Origin: Urechis unicinctus
Lineage: Eukaryota; Annelida; Polychaeta; Xenopneusta; Urechidae
NCBI GenBank assembly: GCA_034190875.2
Contig: CM067346.1
Location: 7,968,883 to 8,032,882 of the forward strand
DNA: 64,000 nucleotides
Direction of reading: 5' to 3'
The notes under the pieces were generated by a model, which was not told where the DNA came from, ran no database searches, and saw nothing but the letters and a program-made list of their open reading frames with translations. Within the stretch, counting starts at the first letter, position 1. Each line of letters begins with the position of its first letter. The position numbers were made by a program, and so were the translations under genes. Below are positions 36,861 to 48,479 of this stretch, piece by piece.

Positions 36861-39034
36861 GCAATCCATTTGTCGACGTCCTTTTTAGGAGTGGAGCATT
36901 TATATTTTGCATAACCTAGAAGATTAAGTTTTTGTTGAGAAGCCCATTGTTTAAACCACAATAAATCACAATTGCAGGCAAATGTGTTCCTTGACAAGTC
37001 CAATAGTTGCAAGTATTGCAGATGAGAGAATGATTGGTTGAATACGGCTGTGATCTTGTTGTTGGCTAGATAGAGCTCTTTAAGACTGCGGACTGGAGCA
37101 AAGACTCGACCGTCCCATGATGATATACTGTTGTGAGCCAGATGCAGGTACACCAGTCTGGGAGTTGTCTGGAACATGTTGAGTGGGATCTCCTTGATAC
37201 CACAATTAATCATCCGTAAATTCTCCAAGGATGGTAGATTCTGCGTGAGTGCTTCAGTATAATCCGATCGGGTCCCAAGTGCCAGGTTATAGCCTAGTAA
37301 AAGTTTTCTGAGCTTTGGCATAAATGGCAATGGTTTCTTTAGTCTGGGCAGATAAGAAGATAAATAATTTCTTTCCAAATCTAGTTCTTCCAAATTTGGG
37401 GTGAATTGTAGCAATGAAAATGGAATATATGCTAAACGATTTAGACGCATATCAAGAATCTTCAAATTGGTCAAATTTTCATAGGTAGTGAATGTTTTTG
37501 ACTTAATACGGTTTCCTCTAACTTGTAGAGATTCAAGTCCAAGATATCCACTTAAGTCAAGGAAAACGAGCCGGTTATTTGGGATACTCAAATATTTCAA
37601 TGAATCTGACAGTCCTAAATATGAAGCACTTTTTAAGTTGGTTAAGTGGCATCCATCTAAATCCAGTTTTTCAAGCGAAACCAAGGCGCTGAATACTCCT
37701 CTTTCTAGTGTTCTGATTGGGTTGTTTCTCAGATGGAGGGTCGTCACATTTGCCAACCCGCAAAATAATAATGGAGGGAGGTTTTCCAGCATGCAATGTT
37801 GCAAAGATAGCTGCGTCAATTTGGAACCATTTAAGGCTACGAACGTATCTCCGGTTATTGTTGAGAAGTTATTATCATCCAAATTCAGGACATTGATTTG
37901 TGCACTGATTCCCAATAATGCATATTTGAGGACGGTTGGTGACATCTTGTTATTTGACAAATCCAACATAGATAGATTTCTCATATTGCGGAACGCACCA
38001 CTTGTCACATTTTCAATGCTACAATCAGATAGCCACATCTTTTGGACATACTTAATGTTTTCAAACATACTGGTTTTCACGTGGGCGATAGTTATTCCTG
38101 AAAGATACATCAATTGAAGCCCTCTGTAATGGAGGAATGTTGAAGGGAAAGTGTGATTGATGTCTTTGTTTCCTCTAATATCTAGTGTTTTGATTGGAGA
38201 TCGTTCAGGAAGTAACGGTATCCTGCTCAAATGGCTCAATCGTACGTGAAGCTCCGTTAGGTCTCGTAATTGTTCAAAAGCATCGACAGAAATACTGGGT
38301 GTGACAGTAGAAATTGATAGAAATTTTAATCCTTCGAGGTACGTAAACGACCTTTGAACAATTTCGTGGCTGATGGGATTCTCGGCGATTTCCAGGATAG
38401 CTACGGCAATGTTACGTAGGCTGTAGAAATCATTTGGCTCTATAGCAGTGATGAGGTTACCTGTTAAATCTATCCATCTCAAGTATTCCAAATCTTCAAA
38501 GCAAGCAGGGAATTTCGCCCTTACAATTTTGTTATTGCGTAAAAAAAGTTTTTCCAAAAGACGTGAGCTGCACAATGCTTCTGGAATTTCTAACAGGCCA
38601 ATGGTTAATGTTGTTGATCTTACAGAATCGAGGCCATTGAGGAATCCAATAGGAATTGATTGAATGTCCCTGTCGATATTGATGTTCAATCGTTCAAGTT
38701 GATTCAGCCCTTGAAGAGCGCCAGCGTCTAAATATGATACACGTTCCAATTTCAGAAACAATTGATTGAGGTTGGAGTATTTCTCAAATGCATTTGCCTG
38801 CAACTTTCCATGGGTAGAATCCATCATTGTTAGGCTTGATGTCCTGATGGGAAACGTCTGAGGTATTTCATGAAATGTAACGCGCGTGCAGCTAACGTCC
38901 AAATCACCGGAGTCCGACTTGGTGCACGAGCATATGAGGCACGGATCTAGCTCCCTGGCAGCGACTTCCCACTGCGCAATGAAAGCTCCAGAGAAGACAC
39001 ACAGCAAGAATCGTGACACAGTAATATCCCACAT
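36818..39034 (-). CDS. Toll-like receptor ectodomain, right copy, intact ORF ending before TM
   Basis: 738 codons: start MWDITVSRFLLCVFSGAF (signal-peptide-like), LRRNT with LDPCLICSCTKSDSGD, roughly 20 or more LRRs of the LxxLxLxxN type, a canonical LRRCT (CNCDLLWFKQW to CSTPKKDVDKWIADM) and stop just after HECKSYES. The left copy continues here into the TM helix; this one does not, because the junction is rearranged. As written it encodes a secreted LRR ectodomain. Whether it is expressed is unknown, but the reading frame has no stop over 2.2 kb while its paralog has two. Upstream, about 430 bp separate the ATG from the next block shared with the left copy (39470 onward), so a 5' UTR intron is possible (an acceptor-like CATACAG precedes the ATG). 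Confidence 0.88.
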   Translation of the reverse strand: MWDITVSRFLLCVFSGAFIAQWEVAARELDPCLICSCTKSDSGDLDVSCTRVTFHEIPQTFPIRTSSLTMMDSTHGKLQANAFEKYSNLNQLFLKLERVSYLDAGALQGLNQLERLNINIDRDIQSIPIGFLNGLDSVRSTTLTIGLLEIPEALCSSRLLEKLFLRNNKIVRAKFPACFEDLEYLRWIDLTGNLITAIEPNDFYSLRNIAVAILEIAENPISHEIVQRSFTYLEGLKFLSISTVTPSISVDAFEQLRDLTELHVRLSHLSRIPLLPERSPIKTLDIRGNKDINHTFPSTFLHYRGLQLMYLSGITIAHVKTSMFENIKYVQKMWLSDCSIENVTSGAFRNMRNLSMLDLSNNKMSPTVLKYALLGISAQINVLNLDDNNFSTITGDTFVALNGSKLTQLSLQHCMLENLPPLLFCGLANVTTLHLRNNPIRTLERGVFSALVSLEKLDLDGCHLTNLKSASYLGLSDSLKYLSIPNNRLVFLDLSGYLGLESLQVRGNRIKSKTFTTYENLTNLKILDMRLNRLAYIPFSLLQFTPNLEELDLERNYLSSYLPRLKKPLPFMPKLRKLLLGYNLALGTRSDYTEALTQNLPSLENLRMINCGIKEIPLNMFQTTPRLVYLHLAHNSISSWDGRVFAPVRSLKELYLANNKITAVFNQSFSHLQYLQLLDLSRNTFACNCDLLWFKQWASQQKLNLLGYAKYKCSTPKKDVDKWIADMSLTHECKSYES

Positions 39035-39469
39035 ACTGTATGTTATCCAGTAAGTGAAGTGACGTTCGAGTTCACGTTGCGATGTGTTGACAACAATTTA
39101 TCTCAGACCGAATAACGTCGTGGCATTAGTAGTCACGAGTTTGCAACCAAAGGTTTTCCGGTTTCTTTTTCAAAAATGCATTGATAAAATCACATGACAC
39201 ATGCATAAGTGCACTCTTCAGGATATGGTATTATGAGTGAGCCTTTGTTAACAGCTAATCCGTAACCTTACCTGATGGTGTAAGGTTCCAGCTGATGATT
39301 GACATATATCATACTTGGTTCCCATTATGCCGATTATCTACTTAACGCGTGCTTATGATATTATGCTCTGGAGGAAATGGTCCCCTATCCATGTAGTCTC
39401 TTGACAGCAAACCATTGACTATCATTATCATTTCTGTCGTCCACAGCGATAAGCAGGAGCGTCTTGTTT

Positions 39470-39900
39470 CTGGTGTCTTCGTAAAAGTGTACAACAGAAT
39501 GACCACCATTGATCTGAAGCATAAGATTTAGACCATTTCTTGTTGTTTAGTGAATCAAAGTTATCTTATTAAATACTGCTGTGGATTGTAAATGTACAAA
39601 TACAAGCATGTAATGAACAATTCCTAACATATGAAAAATGCAACTAATTGATATAAGCTATGTTTCGTGAAACCTACAAAATGACTTACTTGTGAAAATG
39701 ACCATGTTAATGCAAACTATTTGGCTATTTTTTATTACTTGTTTGCCCTGGTGTAAGACACACATAAACCGTATTTAAAATATGTATTATACTGATAATG
39801 TAGGTTATATTAAGTGCATTACAAAAGGCCGTCATGGTGTAAACTTAACTATTATTTTCAGTGATGTATTCCACCAAACTGTCAATATTGCTGGTAAATG
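39470..39900. repeat. Upstream flank of TLR duplication, right copy
   Basis: Matches 3655-4080 of the left copy (GTGTACAAC.GAATGAC..., CTGAAGCATAAGATT..., ATTAAATACTGCTG.GATTGTAAATGTA). No gene. Confidence 0.8.
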
Positions 39901-40289
39901 TCATATATGAAGGTATGAGAGCTCGTAAAATCGCCATAATACCCGACCAGGACCGGGTCTACACACACAAACGTGCGTGTCTGCTGTTGCACGAGCATGC
40001 GTTCTTGCGTGTGTAACCGCATATGTTCATCGTGATTATGGTCTTTGGTGAATACCTTAATGCATATGTGAGTATATTTGAGTGCATTGAGAATATGGAA
40101 AATGGACCCATTAACTTGAAGACCCGGCGGCTCCGCCTCAAATGCATTATTTTTCCTTTTCATCTATATGACATTTCTAAAGTCGTGTCGTGTCATCACT
40201 TTAAGTACCTTCCCACGTAGATAATATATCTTGATTACATGATCCTACTGCATGGTTTTAGGTTTCCCATCATCCAAACATCTTTGCGA

Positions 40290-40740
40290 GCGAAAACGAA
40301 AGCACCCGAACGAGTCCAGGAGTTGAATTCTTGTTGGTTTATTCAAGTTTAGCTTATTAGCTTTTCTGGAATCTCGATCAGAATCTTAGTTAGATACTTC
40401 GTCTTTTCGCTAGGTAGCTCTCTGATTTCAAGCGAGTCCAGCCGTTTTATTGGGGTTCCGGACATTCGATAACGCCCGGAACCACACAAACAGCTGACCT
40501 CCCACTGGTTCAGGTATGGCCGGACCCCTTTTGCAAAGGTCAAACCCCAACGGCTCACATGGGGCGTGGGCTGAAAGGTCATTGGCCGATGGTAAAGATA
40601 CCAGCCATGACTACTTATCAGGGTCACATCCCCATCTTAAGGGCGGAGGTTAACCCAGGCTAGTGTAAACATGTCGTGCTGATAATTGAAAAGGGCGGAA
40701 GGCTTTAAAAGTCAGAAGAGCCAGATTAATATCATAGCAT
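40290..40740. mobile_element. Dispersed repeat (about 430 bp), copy 1
   Basis: Closely related to 49045-49479: shared CGAGTCCAGGAGTTGA, TCTGGAATCTCG, GATACTTCGTCT.TTCGCTAGGTA, GGGGTTCCGG, CTCACATGGGGCGTGGGCT and the 3' end AGATT.ATATCA. Non-coding. The other copy is a clean insertion in a LINE, showing the family was mobile. Confidence 0.8.
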
Positions 40741-40908
40741 AAGACAATTATCACTTCATCACACCCATACGACAGTAAACCAATCAGTTGGCCATAGAAA
40801 AAGTTCAGCCTACCAAAGTAGATTAGGCCTTTTCAAATTACATTACTCATCCGTATCTCTCTTTGGCATAGCTCGCTATAGCAGACAGCTAATTACTGCA
40901 TCTACCAC

Positions 40909-41330
40909 CACATGATCATACCATGCAGTATATGATCATACCATGCAGCCCATGATCATACCATGCAGTATATGATCATACCATGCATGTGATCATACCA
41001 TGCATGATCATACCATGCAGTATATGGTCATACCATGCAGTATGTGATCATACCATGCAGCCATGATCATACCATGCAGTATATGGTCATACCATGCAGT
41101 ATGTGATCATACCATATAGCCTGTGATCATACCATGCAGCCCATGATCATACCATGCAGTATATGATCATACCATACAGTATTTGATCATACCCTGCACC
41201 CCATGATCATACCATGCAGTATGTGATCATACTATATAGCCTCTGATCATACCATGCAGTCCGTGATCATACCATGCAGTACATGATCATACCATACAAT
41301 CAGCGATCATACCATATAGCCAATGGTCAA
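40909..41330. repeat. Minisatellite, 18-20-bp unit, about 20 copies
   Basis: Unit TGATCATACCATGCAGTATA with variants (CAGCCCA, CATATAGCC). Each unit contains the palindrome TGATCA. Unit spacing varies between 14 and 20 bp. Confidence 0.95.
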
Positions 41331-41339
41331 CAAGAGTAC

Positions 41340-42340
41340 AAACTTATAACCTGTACAAGGACAGCCAACCTACAGGAGCTTTGAGCATATGGAATATTTC
41401 TGTGCACATCAGACTGATAAACACATATCGACCACCCTCATCACAGCTTAATGGTCCACTTTCTTGGAGCAGCATAGCACCCTCACTTGACAATACTGAC
41501 AGTTCACGCTGTTTTATTTGTCAGTAGTCTGTTTATTATTATTATCATTGAATTTAACAGGTTAATGTATCAGTGCTTTAGTGCTGTCTAGGATAAAGAT
41601 AGAGTGCTTTATAAATATATGTTAATATATAATATAATATATATATATACCAAGTAGCCTGTAATCATAGCATGCAGAGAGGGCAGATGTGGTACAGTAT
41701 GATGTTAAGTACCAGATAAGGTAAGAACAACACAAGACAGATCCACCTGAAGTCCATAGAAAAGGTTGTATTTTCTCTGACATAATAACAACATATAGCC
41801 TCACATTGTTGAAGGTTTATATTACCTAACAAAAGTCATCACAGAAACGTATTAGACATAGATAATGCTTCACAGGTAAATAGATTTCCTCTCAGATTAC
41901 ATTGACATGGCTCAGCTCATAAACATGAGATGTCTTCCTCCAAAATACTCAACTAGCGTCATTGACTCATAGAACTTAATGGTACTCATCGTCAAGAGTA
42001 CAGGGGCTTGGACATGTGCATAAATAAGGGATAGTGAATGTTTTCATCATAGGAGTCTGTGCCTTTGGTTTTGTTCTGAAACCAGATTAACATATAATAA
42101 TTGTATCATGATAGCTTTACGTGTATCGTTTATGCAGAAGAAGTCGAGTTAGTATGTCTCACAACAAAATATGCATATTCATAATGAGCAACAACATTTG
42201 GTTTGAAGTTGTATGTCAAGGCTGAAGAGCGAAGGTAATGGTTGTAGCAATATGTTAAAGATGTGCGCTTGATAATGCTCCTATCAATGGCTGGTCTTAT
42301 GAGAGAGGTCCAGAATGAATCTAAACACCATCCACCATAC
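41340..42340. other. Non-coding stretch, includes the TLR-block flank match
   Basis: 41975-42165 matches 4248-4440 of the left duplicate. The 42175-42340 part is the 3' flank of CAMKMT and matches 30021-30180. No separate gene. Confidence 0.6.
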
Positions 42341-44215
42341 TCAATCAGAACCTAAAAGAGAATCGTATCCCACCTGTTGGTTAAGTGACCATACCATGTC
42401 ATCATAACGTTCACTTGTCTCAACATTATCAAAACTGGATTTGGCCAGAGATTCAAATTTGTAGAAGGTTTCATTCCGACTTGGGGCAAGAATAATCACC
42501 TCTCCCTGAAACAACGATCAGCCAATCAGGATGGTTGTCTTATGGATACATACAAATGATATCCATCCACAAATAAGTTGATCTTCAACAGCATGTGAGA
42601 TTGACTTACACCAGGCTTGAGAAGCTTCAGCAGAACACGACAAAGATCTTCACGATATTCATCAAAGAACAGACTGTACGCAAAGGTTTATACAAATATA
42701 CAAATAATACATGATAAGTGTAATTATACAATGTTGTTGATATGCATGATATGAGACTTGAATATCAGAGAATGTTATTGATATGCATGATATCACACTT
42801 GAATATCAGAGAAGAGTACAGATAAGGCTAAGCTCACCAGTCAGCACAAATAATGACATCAAAATGTCCATCAAGATCCTAAATTTTTGTGCTCATTCCA
42901 TAAAAGAGTTCTAAAAACACATATGAAAGGAATTATGCAGTTTCATCTGACAATAAATATCAATTATGTTATCGCCATGAAGTGAGCGTGAGGCATTTAT
43001 GAATAATAATCTCAACATGCGACTCCGACCTTGTCCACACCAGAGTGTCTCCAAACTGCTTTTCGTTATGTTTCACAGTCACTTCCACATCTGAACCAAT
43101 TGAATACATACTAAGAATATATATGAATTCCCAGCATAATAATTAAATCAATGTCGTTATATGTATATCACATACTACCAGGTGATTGGTGTAAACGTAC
43201 TGTTAACAGACTGCTCATTTCCATCAGTTAGCAGCACTTCCTTAGCTTCACCAGACAAAGCCAACTGAAACAAATGCCACTGATATCGTGGGAATTCATT
43301 CTGAAATAAACACGCTGAAACAAGAGCCCACAACAGGGGGGACTTTGTTTCCAATTTTAACTTCTGAGAAGGATTGCAATACCACAAGTCCTGCAAGGCA
43401 TGTCATTCCTCCAGCCCAGTTCACAGACTCTCTTTCCCCTACACAACAAACATAATAGATGGTGATATCTATGCTGATAATGAATAATATAGCTGGACAC
43501 TGGATAACAACAACAATGAAATGTTGACAAATGGAATCTTGATGAATTGACCAATGGATTTATTTGGTTGATTGTTTCTTAATTAACCACCATACATCCT
43601 GATAACTTACTTAAAGAGGTGCACGTTCTGGAGGCAGTAGTGGAGAAGTACCTCTTCAGAGGGCCACACACCTGTAGTAATGGATCAATCAGTACAGGTG
43701 AACTTGCATGTAACATAGTCATGCAATGTTGACACATCCTCCTCATTCTTAACAGATGCTTATGAACTTACACACGTTTCCAGTGTTATTAAATCCAAGG
43801 AGATCTTTGATAGTGAATGAACTATCCAAATGTCTGAAATAAACCATATTCAACAGACATTTACTTCATTTGGTACAGAAACATACATTCACAGACCATA
43901 TGTAAAATGTAAGCTGACAAGAGTCTAGTGTGGGTGTATATCACCACCAATGCAATTCAAACTAAATCACTTTCAACAACCCTGAACACACAATAACATG
44001 ACTTGCCTGACAAATGCAGTGAAATCAGGGAATGCATCACACGAGTATTTGTACCAGATATGCAGCTTGCGTACACCATCTTCATCCACCTCAGGCTCCG
44101 CCCCTATGTCTTCCCAAGGTACCACATGTGTTTTCACTAATCCAAAAGACGAAAAGCGTCTCACAGACACATCAGCATGGCTATCATCCACACGACATCG
44201 GCCTTTTCGTAAAAC
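42341..44215 (-). CDS. CAMKMT: Calmodulin-lysine N-methyltransferase (at least 9 exons; 5' end not found)
   Basis: SAM-dependent class I methyltransferase that trimethylates a calmodulin lysine. Exons on minus: 44007-44215 (RRFSSFGLVKTHVV), 43772-43833 (IKDLLGFNNTGNV), 43611-43671 (VWPSEEVLLHYCLQN), 43362-43438 (SAM motif I, VCELG then GGMTCLAG after a frame change), 43201-43264 (EVLLTDGNEQSV), 43030-43090, 42838-42878 (GHFDVIICADW), 42610-42673 (FFDEYREDLCRVLLKLLKP) and 42341-42505 (EVIILAPSRNETFYKF, stop TGA). Intron phases join the motifs, except that one extra base (the T of GGCTGGAGG near 43410) breaks the frame exactly at motif I. The donor after 44007 is GC (CAG|GCAAGT). The first coding exon lies upstream and was not identified. 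The frameshift means a sequencing error or a recent inactivation. Confidence 0.85.
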
Positions 44216-44219
44216 CTGA

Positions 44220-45345
44220 AATGTTTTATTAAAATTCCTGCTAAATTCGTGCCATGCAATTACGACGCTCTGTACAACTTAACAATATTGTATGTTGTAT
44301 ATGGCTAGAAGACCATAAGGTTGCAATGTCTGGTGGAGATTTTTGTTTTATAATGACATCTGATAGCATTTGTTGCAGCGCTGAATAGTTGTCGTGTTAG
44401 CAGAGTCAATAGTTCCTTCAAACAATCAAGCCTTCACAGTAACCCCAAATCAATTGTTGTCACATGAAGAAGAAGTTTATCCCAAGGTGAAGACATAATG
44501 TGAGGTGTGTTGTCTACATTTAACGGAATATTTTTCAGCATAGGGTCCGTCACACACTACCAAAGGTAACAGGGGTAGGAATCTGACAACGAGTGAGCGA
44601 TGTGGCTGCAGGGCTTACAAGCAGAACCTCCATACTAATATATAGAGCCAAATGACAGCCATAATGTTGAAGTTTGCTTGACACCAAGGTTTCAACATGG
44701 GACAAGGGGTCATCGATGCCCCCAACAATAGCTGAGTCAACTAAATAGCATGATGAAACTGCTCCTCAAGTTAAATTCTGACTCTCTCAACACCCCTATA
44801 CATGTTGATACAATTTTTACGTCTCTTACGAAATCTCAATTTTACCTATGGATGAATGAGTTTCTAAACCAATGAGATGAATTACGTGTTATTCATGGGC
44901 ACCCCAGTGGACTGTATTGCAAGACAGCAACAGGAACCAAGCAAACTATTGAGATGTTGGGACATTGAACTTAGCAATGACAAACATTTTGTCTGTATCA
45001 ATGAGCCTAGATAAAAGGTCAGTCATTCAACAAATCCCATGATGTTGTGGCAGCGAGTGGGTTAAAAACAAGTGTTGCCAATGCAGCTTATGGACTTGCG
45101 TGAGACTGTAACAAAGGCAACAGTCGGAACCCGTTGGGACTATGCCTATGACAGTGCGACAAGGCTGAAAGAGCCAGGACTACGCATCAGCACAGCTACT
45201 GATTCATTGTAAAGATCAACATGGCCACATGTGCTCATCGATGACGCCACCATAAAAGCAACCGTAATGGTAGTGCATGTCACCTGAATACAATTATACA
45301 TCACTATTGGGTATAGGTGCAAATAGTTCATTTCCATCAAAACAT
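44220..45345. other. Probable CAMKMT first intron/upstream region, no feature recognised
   Basis: No exon with a family match was recognised. A Ser/Thr-rich frame at 45146-45340 (minus) has no support. Confidence 0.4.
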
Positions 45346-45350
45346 GCGAT

Positions 45351-46485
45351 CAGGGCTAGACACAAACGGTGGTTCTACTTATGGGACAAGTGAAATGTCC
45401 CAAGTACTTGTCCGACCGGACATGTTAATTACTTCGCCGATCGCGAATGTTATCTCGAGCAAACACTGAAGCCCTGAAGACTGAGGTTTCAGCGTCTTTC
45501 GATGTGCAGCCGAGCGTGTAAGACAGAATTATCAGTAACCGTACATCACTGATCCATACACCAGTTTCGTGTGTGGTGAAGTTCTTTGACTGCTAATAAT
45601 TAAGACTCACTCAGTCATGTACGGTTTAACCGCAGGTTGTTTTATTCTACCAGTACCCGATGATTTGAAAACAGAGGCACTTGTTACCACAGGAATTTAC
45701 ATTGGCCTGCCAGCCGCTATGTTCTATGTATACATAGAAGATAGTGGCCGGCAGGCCAATGCAAATCCCTGTGCTTGTTATGTGTCGTAGTATGCATTGT
45801 CTCAATAACTAGCTAGCATCATGACAGTGATGTAAGGTCGAACTAGTTGCAGGAGTTTCGTGAAGGTTTTAAATGCACTATTGATTTAACACTACGCGTT
45901 GTGACGTTGATGCGTTACGCACTGCGCTACGATGACGGAGCGCGCGAGCCAACACGTTGTGTTTTGGTGGACTGTTGTACAACCAATGTGTCAATCTGCG
46001 AGTCTGATGGCGCAACAAACACAAAATATATATAAAAGGCCAATATGACCTCAGCTGGTAAATTCAACTGCTATGACCAGCGAAGGAATAAAGCCACGAT
46101 TATCTTGCATTTACAAGGGGTGGATTTGTACCATTTAATATTTTTGGAAACCTGTTTTCATTAGCCTGCGTCCCAGACTCCAGGGGTTCCGCTACGCTTC
46201 TCGCCCTGAAGGCGAGACTATTGAATATCAGTAACATGTAAACAGCGCCCGCAGCCATCAGGCTAGGGGACCTTGACTATGTTTTCATCAAGCTGTACAG
46301 AAATTTTAAAGATACTTAACATTTACCCATTGGAGTATAAATGATTTTAATGCAATAATCTTTTAACATAAGATTTTGTAATTTATATCAAGCAAAACAA
46401 ACATACCATGTGAACTTCCATGTCTTATGGGGCCAGTAGAATTCACATGGGACAAGTGAATGCTGGAAGTTAGTGTCTACCCCTG
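45351..46485. mobile_element. Non-autonomous DNA transposon, hAT-like ends, 5-bp direct flanks
   Basis: The left end CAGGGCTAGACACAAAC (45351-45367) pairs with the right end, whose reverse complement is CAGGGGTAGACACTAAC (46469-46485). Both are flanked by GCGAT (45346-45350 and 46486-46490). Subterminal GGGACAAGTG copies occur near each end. The CAGGG termini suggest hAT, but hAT normally makes 8-bp duplications and only 5 match here. No transposase is visible. A strong internal hairpin lies at 45677-45780. Confidence 0.65.
45677..45780. repeat. Large inverted repeat (arms of about 45-50 bp)
   Basis: Arms contain ACATTGGCCTGCCAGCCGCTAT and the complementary ATAGTGGCCGGCAGGCCAATGC, centred near 45731 on TATGTATACATA. 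There are a few mismatches. It lies inside the CAGGG-ended element. Confidence 0.85.
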
Positions 46486-46899
46486 GCGATGAAACCAAAT
46501 AACGTTGGATTCAGTCCTGACCTGTACCAGTGTACTCGGGCTGTAGACTGTAGTAGTAATTTGAGAGATGATACAGAACTATAGTCTTGTGGAGATGACA
46601 TTGTTAAACCCAGTGGACCTCAAGATAACGCGAAAGTGCTGTTCAGTAATGGGATTGTACATTTTGAGAGGTCCCCCGCCCAGTGAGTGATAATTAGTGA
46701 TTGATACGGAAAGCGGGTGTAAAAAGACGATGTTGCAAATTGCTTAATTATAAAGTAATGCTACTGATATAGACGCCAACTTTTTACCATTCCAAGAAGT
46801 TCCCATCTTCTCTTCGCTATATTTGACATGTTGGAACAGCTTATTTCAGTTGATCAGGGAACAAAAATGTAAACAAACAACATTGACTTGAAATGCAGG

Positions 46900-47626
46900 T
46901 CAGAACGCTCCAAGACCGTAACGCCCCATGACCAAAACGCCCTTGCCGGGTCAAAACGCCCAGGGCGAAACGCTCTTGAGGCGTTACATTCTTTTTTCTA
47001 AGGAATAGTGTTAGTTAATATTTGCCGATAAAATCAAAGCTTAACATTAGTTCTTGCGAACCAAGTATGGGAGCTGCTCATGGCATTAGGATATGACAAA
47101 AAGAATACAAGATTAACACAATTACTAGCTAAAAATAAAAACTAAACTACGAACAAACGTTCATTCTGACCATTTATCATCACTGTTAGAAACACATTAA
47201 GCTGAAAATACTATTGTTAGTCGTTTAATAAAACTATTAACAAACCTTCACTCTAACTAAAAAAAATAGTTATACTAAACAAACTTATCACTTGCTAAAT
47301 AATAGTGCTACCATAAAAATATTAACACTGTATCCTAAATAATAACAAAAATGTACAGAAGAAGATGCTGTTGTTGTATTTGACTTCATGGGCGAACATC
47401 ATGGGAGACAACGCCCCGGCAAAACGCCCTCAGAACGTTGGTCCGATGTACGATATATCGGACAGCAAATATTGATCAACACAGTTCCTTTGATAAATAA
47501 AATCGATAGTATTCTACATATGCATTCGCCCCCTTTATGAAACGCATCAGGGGCGTATCGTTCCGGGGCGTTTTGACTCGGCAAGGGCGTTTTGGTCATG
47601 GGCGTCACGGTCTCGGGGATTTCTGA
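46900..47626. mobile_element. Foldback/MITE-like element with about 90-bp inverted repeats
   Basis: The left arm 46900-46990 and right arm 47535-47626 are reverse complements (TCAGAA... outer ends; CATGACCAAAACGCCCTTGCC core in the left arm matches the complement of the right arm). Arms are rich in AAACGCCC/GGGCGTTT motifs. The 540-bp AT-rich interior has no coding capacity. Related sequence continues past the right arm to about 47880 and in the copy at 30300-30725, so the true boundary of the family may be further out. No target duplication was seen. Confidence 0.7.
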
Positions 47627-47639
47627 TCGAGCCACCATA

Positions 47640-47890
47640 CTACTACGAGTCTACTAGAAATCGCCATATCTTACACACTGCACGTTTCAATCTAGCATCG
47701 AGGAGCGCACTACTGAACGATAGTGTAAATTGTCTCCATGTACCAATATATATAACATAAGGTCTACAAAGATGGCAACCCAGGACCTTAAGGTGTTGGT
47801 GATGGATGACCAGGGCAAAAGGCCGTTCGGTTCACAGGTGCCCTCCCAATTGTTAACAACAATTTTACTCCAACATCCTAATACATCAGT
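47640..47890 (+). repeat. Repeat flank with start-like ORF, shared with 30500-30720
   Basis: Contains a TATATATAACATAAGG stretch, then ATG at 47772 opening MATQDLKVLVMDDQGKRPFG, which drifts into low-complexity sequence and the (TCAG)n run at 47889-47911. The copy at 30 kb is frameshifted. It could be the 5' end of a repeat-encoded gene, but no domain is recognised. Confidence 0.45.
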
Positions 47891-48479
47891 CAGTCAGTCA
47901 GTCAGTCAGTTGAGTTTAACATTAAATACTTTATCCTTAAAATATAAATTGTATTGGTTCTTAAAAGAGTTCAGTGAAGTGGCTGAAACTATCTGATCTG
48001 GTAAAGTGGTAATCTGTTCCAAGGGATCACAACTGTATGGCGACCATTAGTACGCGCTGAACGGATTGTGTTCAGACCAAAAAGCAAAGGACAGCAGCGA
48101 TACACTACTTCTCCGTAGAAGTATATTAATAATTTAAGCGCTATGTGCAGCATCAGATATATTGACCCTGAACCAGGTCATCCGGTTCGTTGTCGGACCG
48201 GTGGGCGCATTGGATTCAAGGGATAATTTAACACGCATGATAACATAGCCTCGTTGTCAACACGGATCAGCTGGCATCCTAGCGCGTCCTCGTTGCGTTG
48301 GCTGGTTACAGTTTTGTCACAAAGACACACTACACACCCAACTAAAACGTTTTAACTCGATAGAATAATGAAATTTGCCATTTTCTTTTGTAAATCGGAT
48401 CTTCTAAAAAGTGACAAAGGTTCATATACAGTACTCTATTTAATTGTGTTCCACGAAACCACTCTAGTCCTAACTGCTC

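Noticed and set aside
40909-41330. CRISPR-like regular repeat spacing
   Set aside because: Units are 14-20 bp head to tail with no unique spacers, in animal DNA: a minisatellite.
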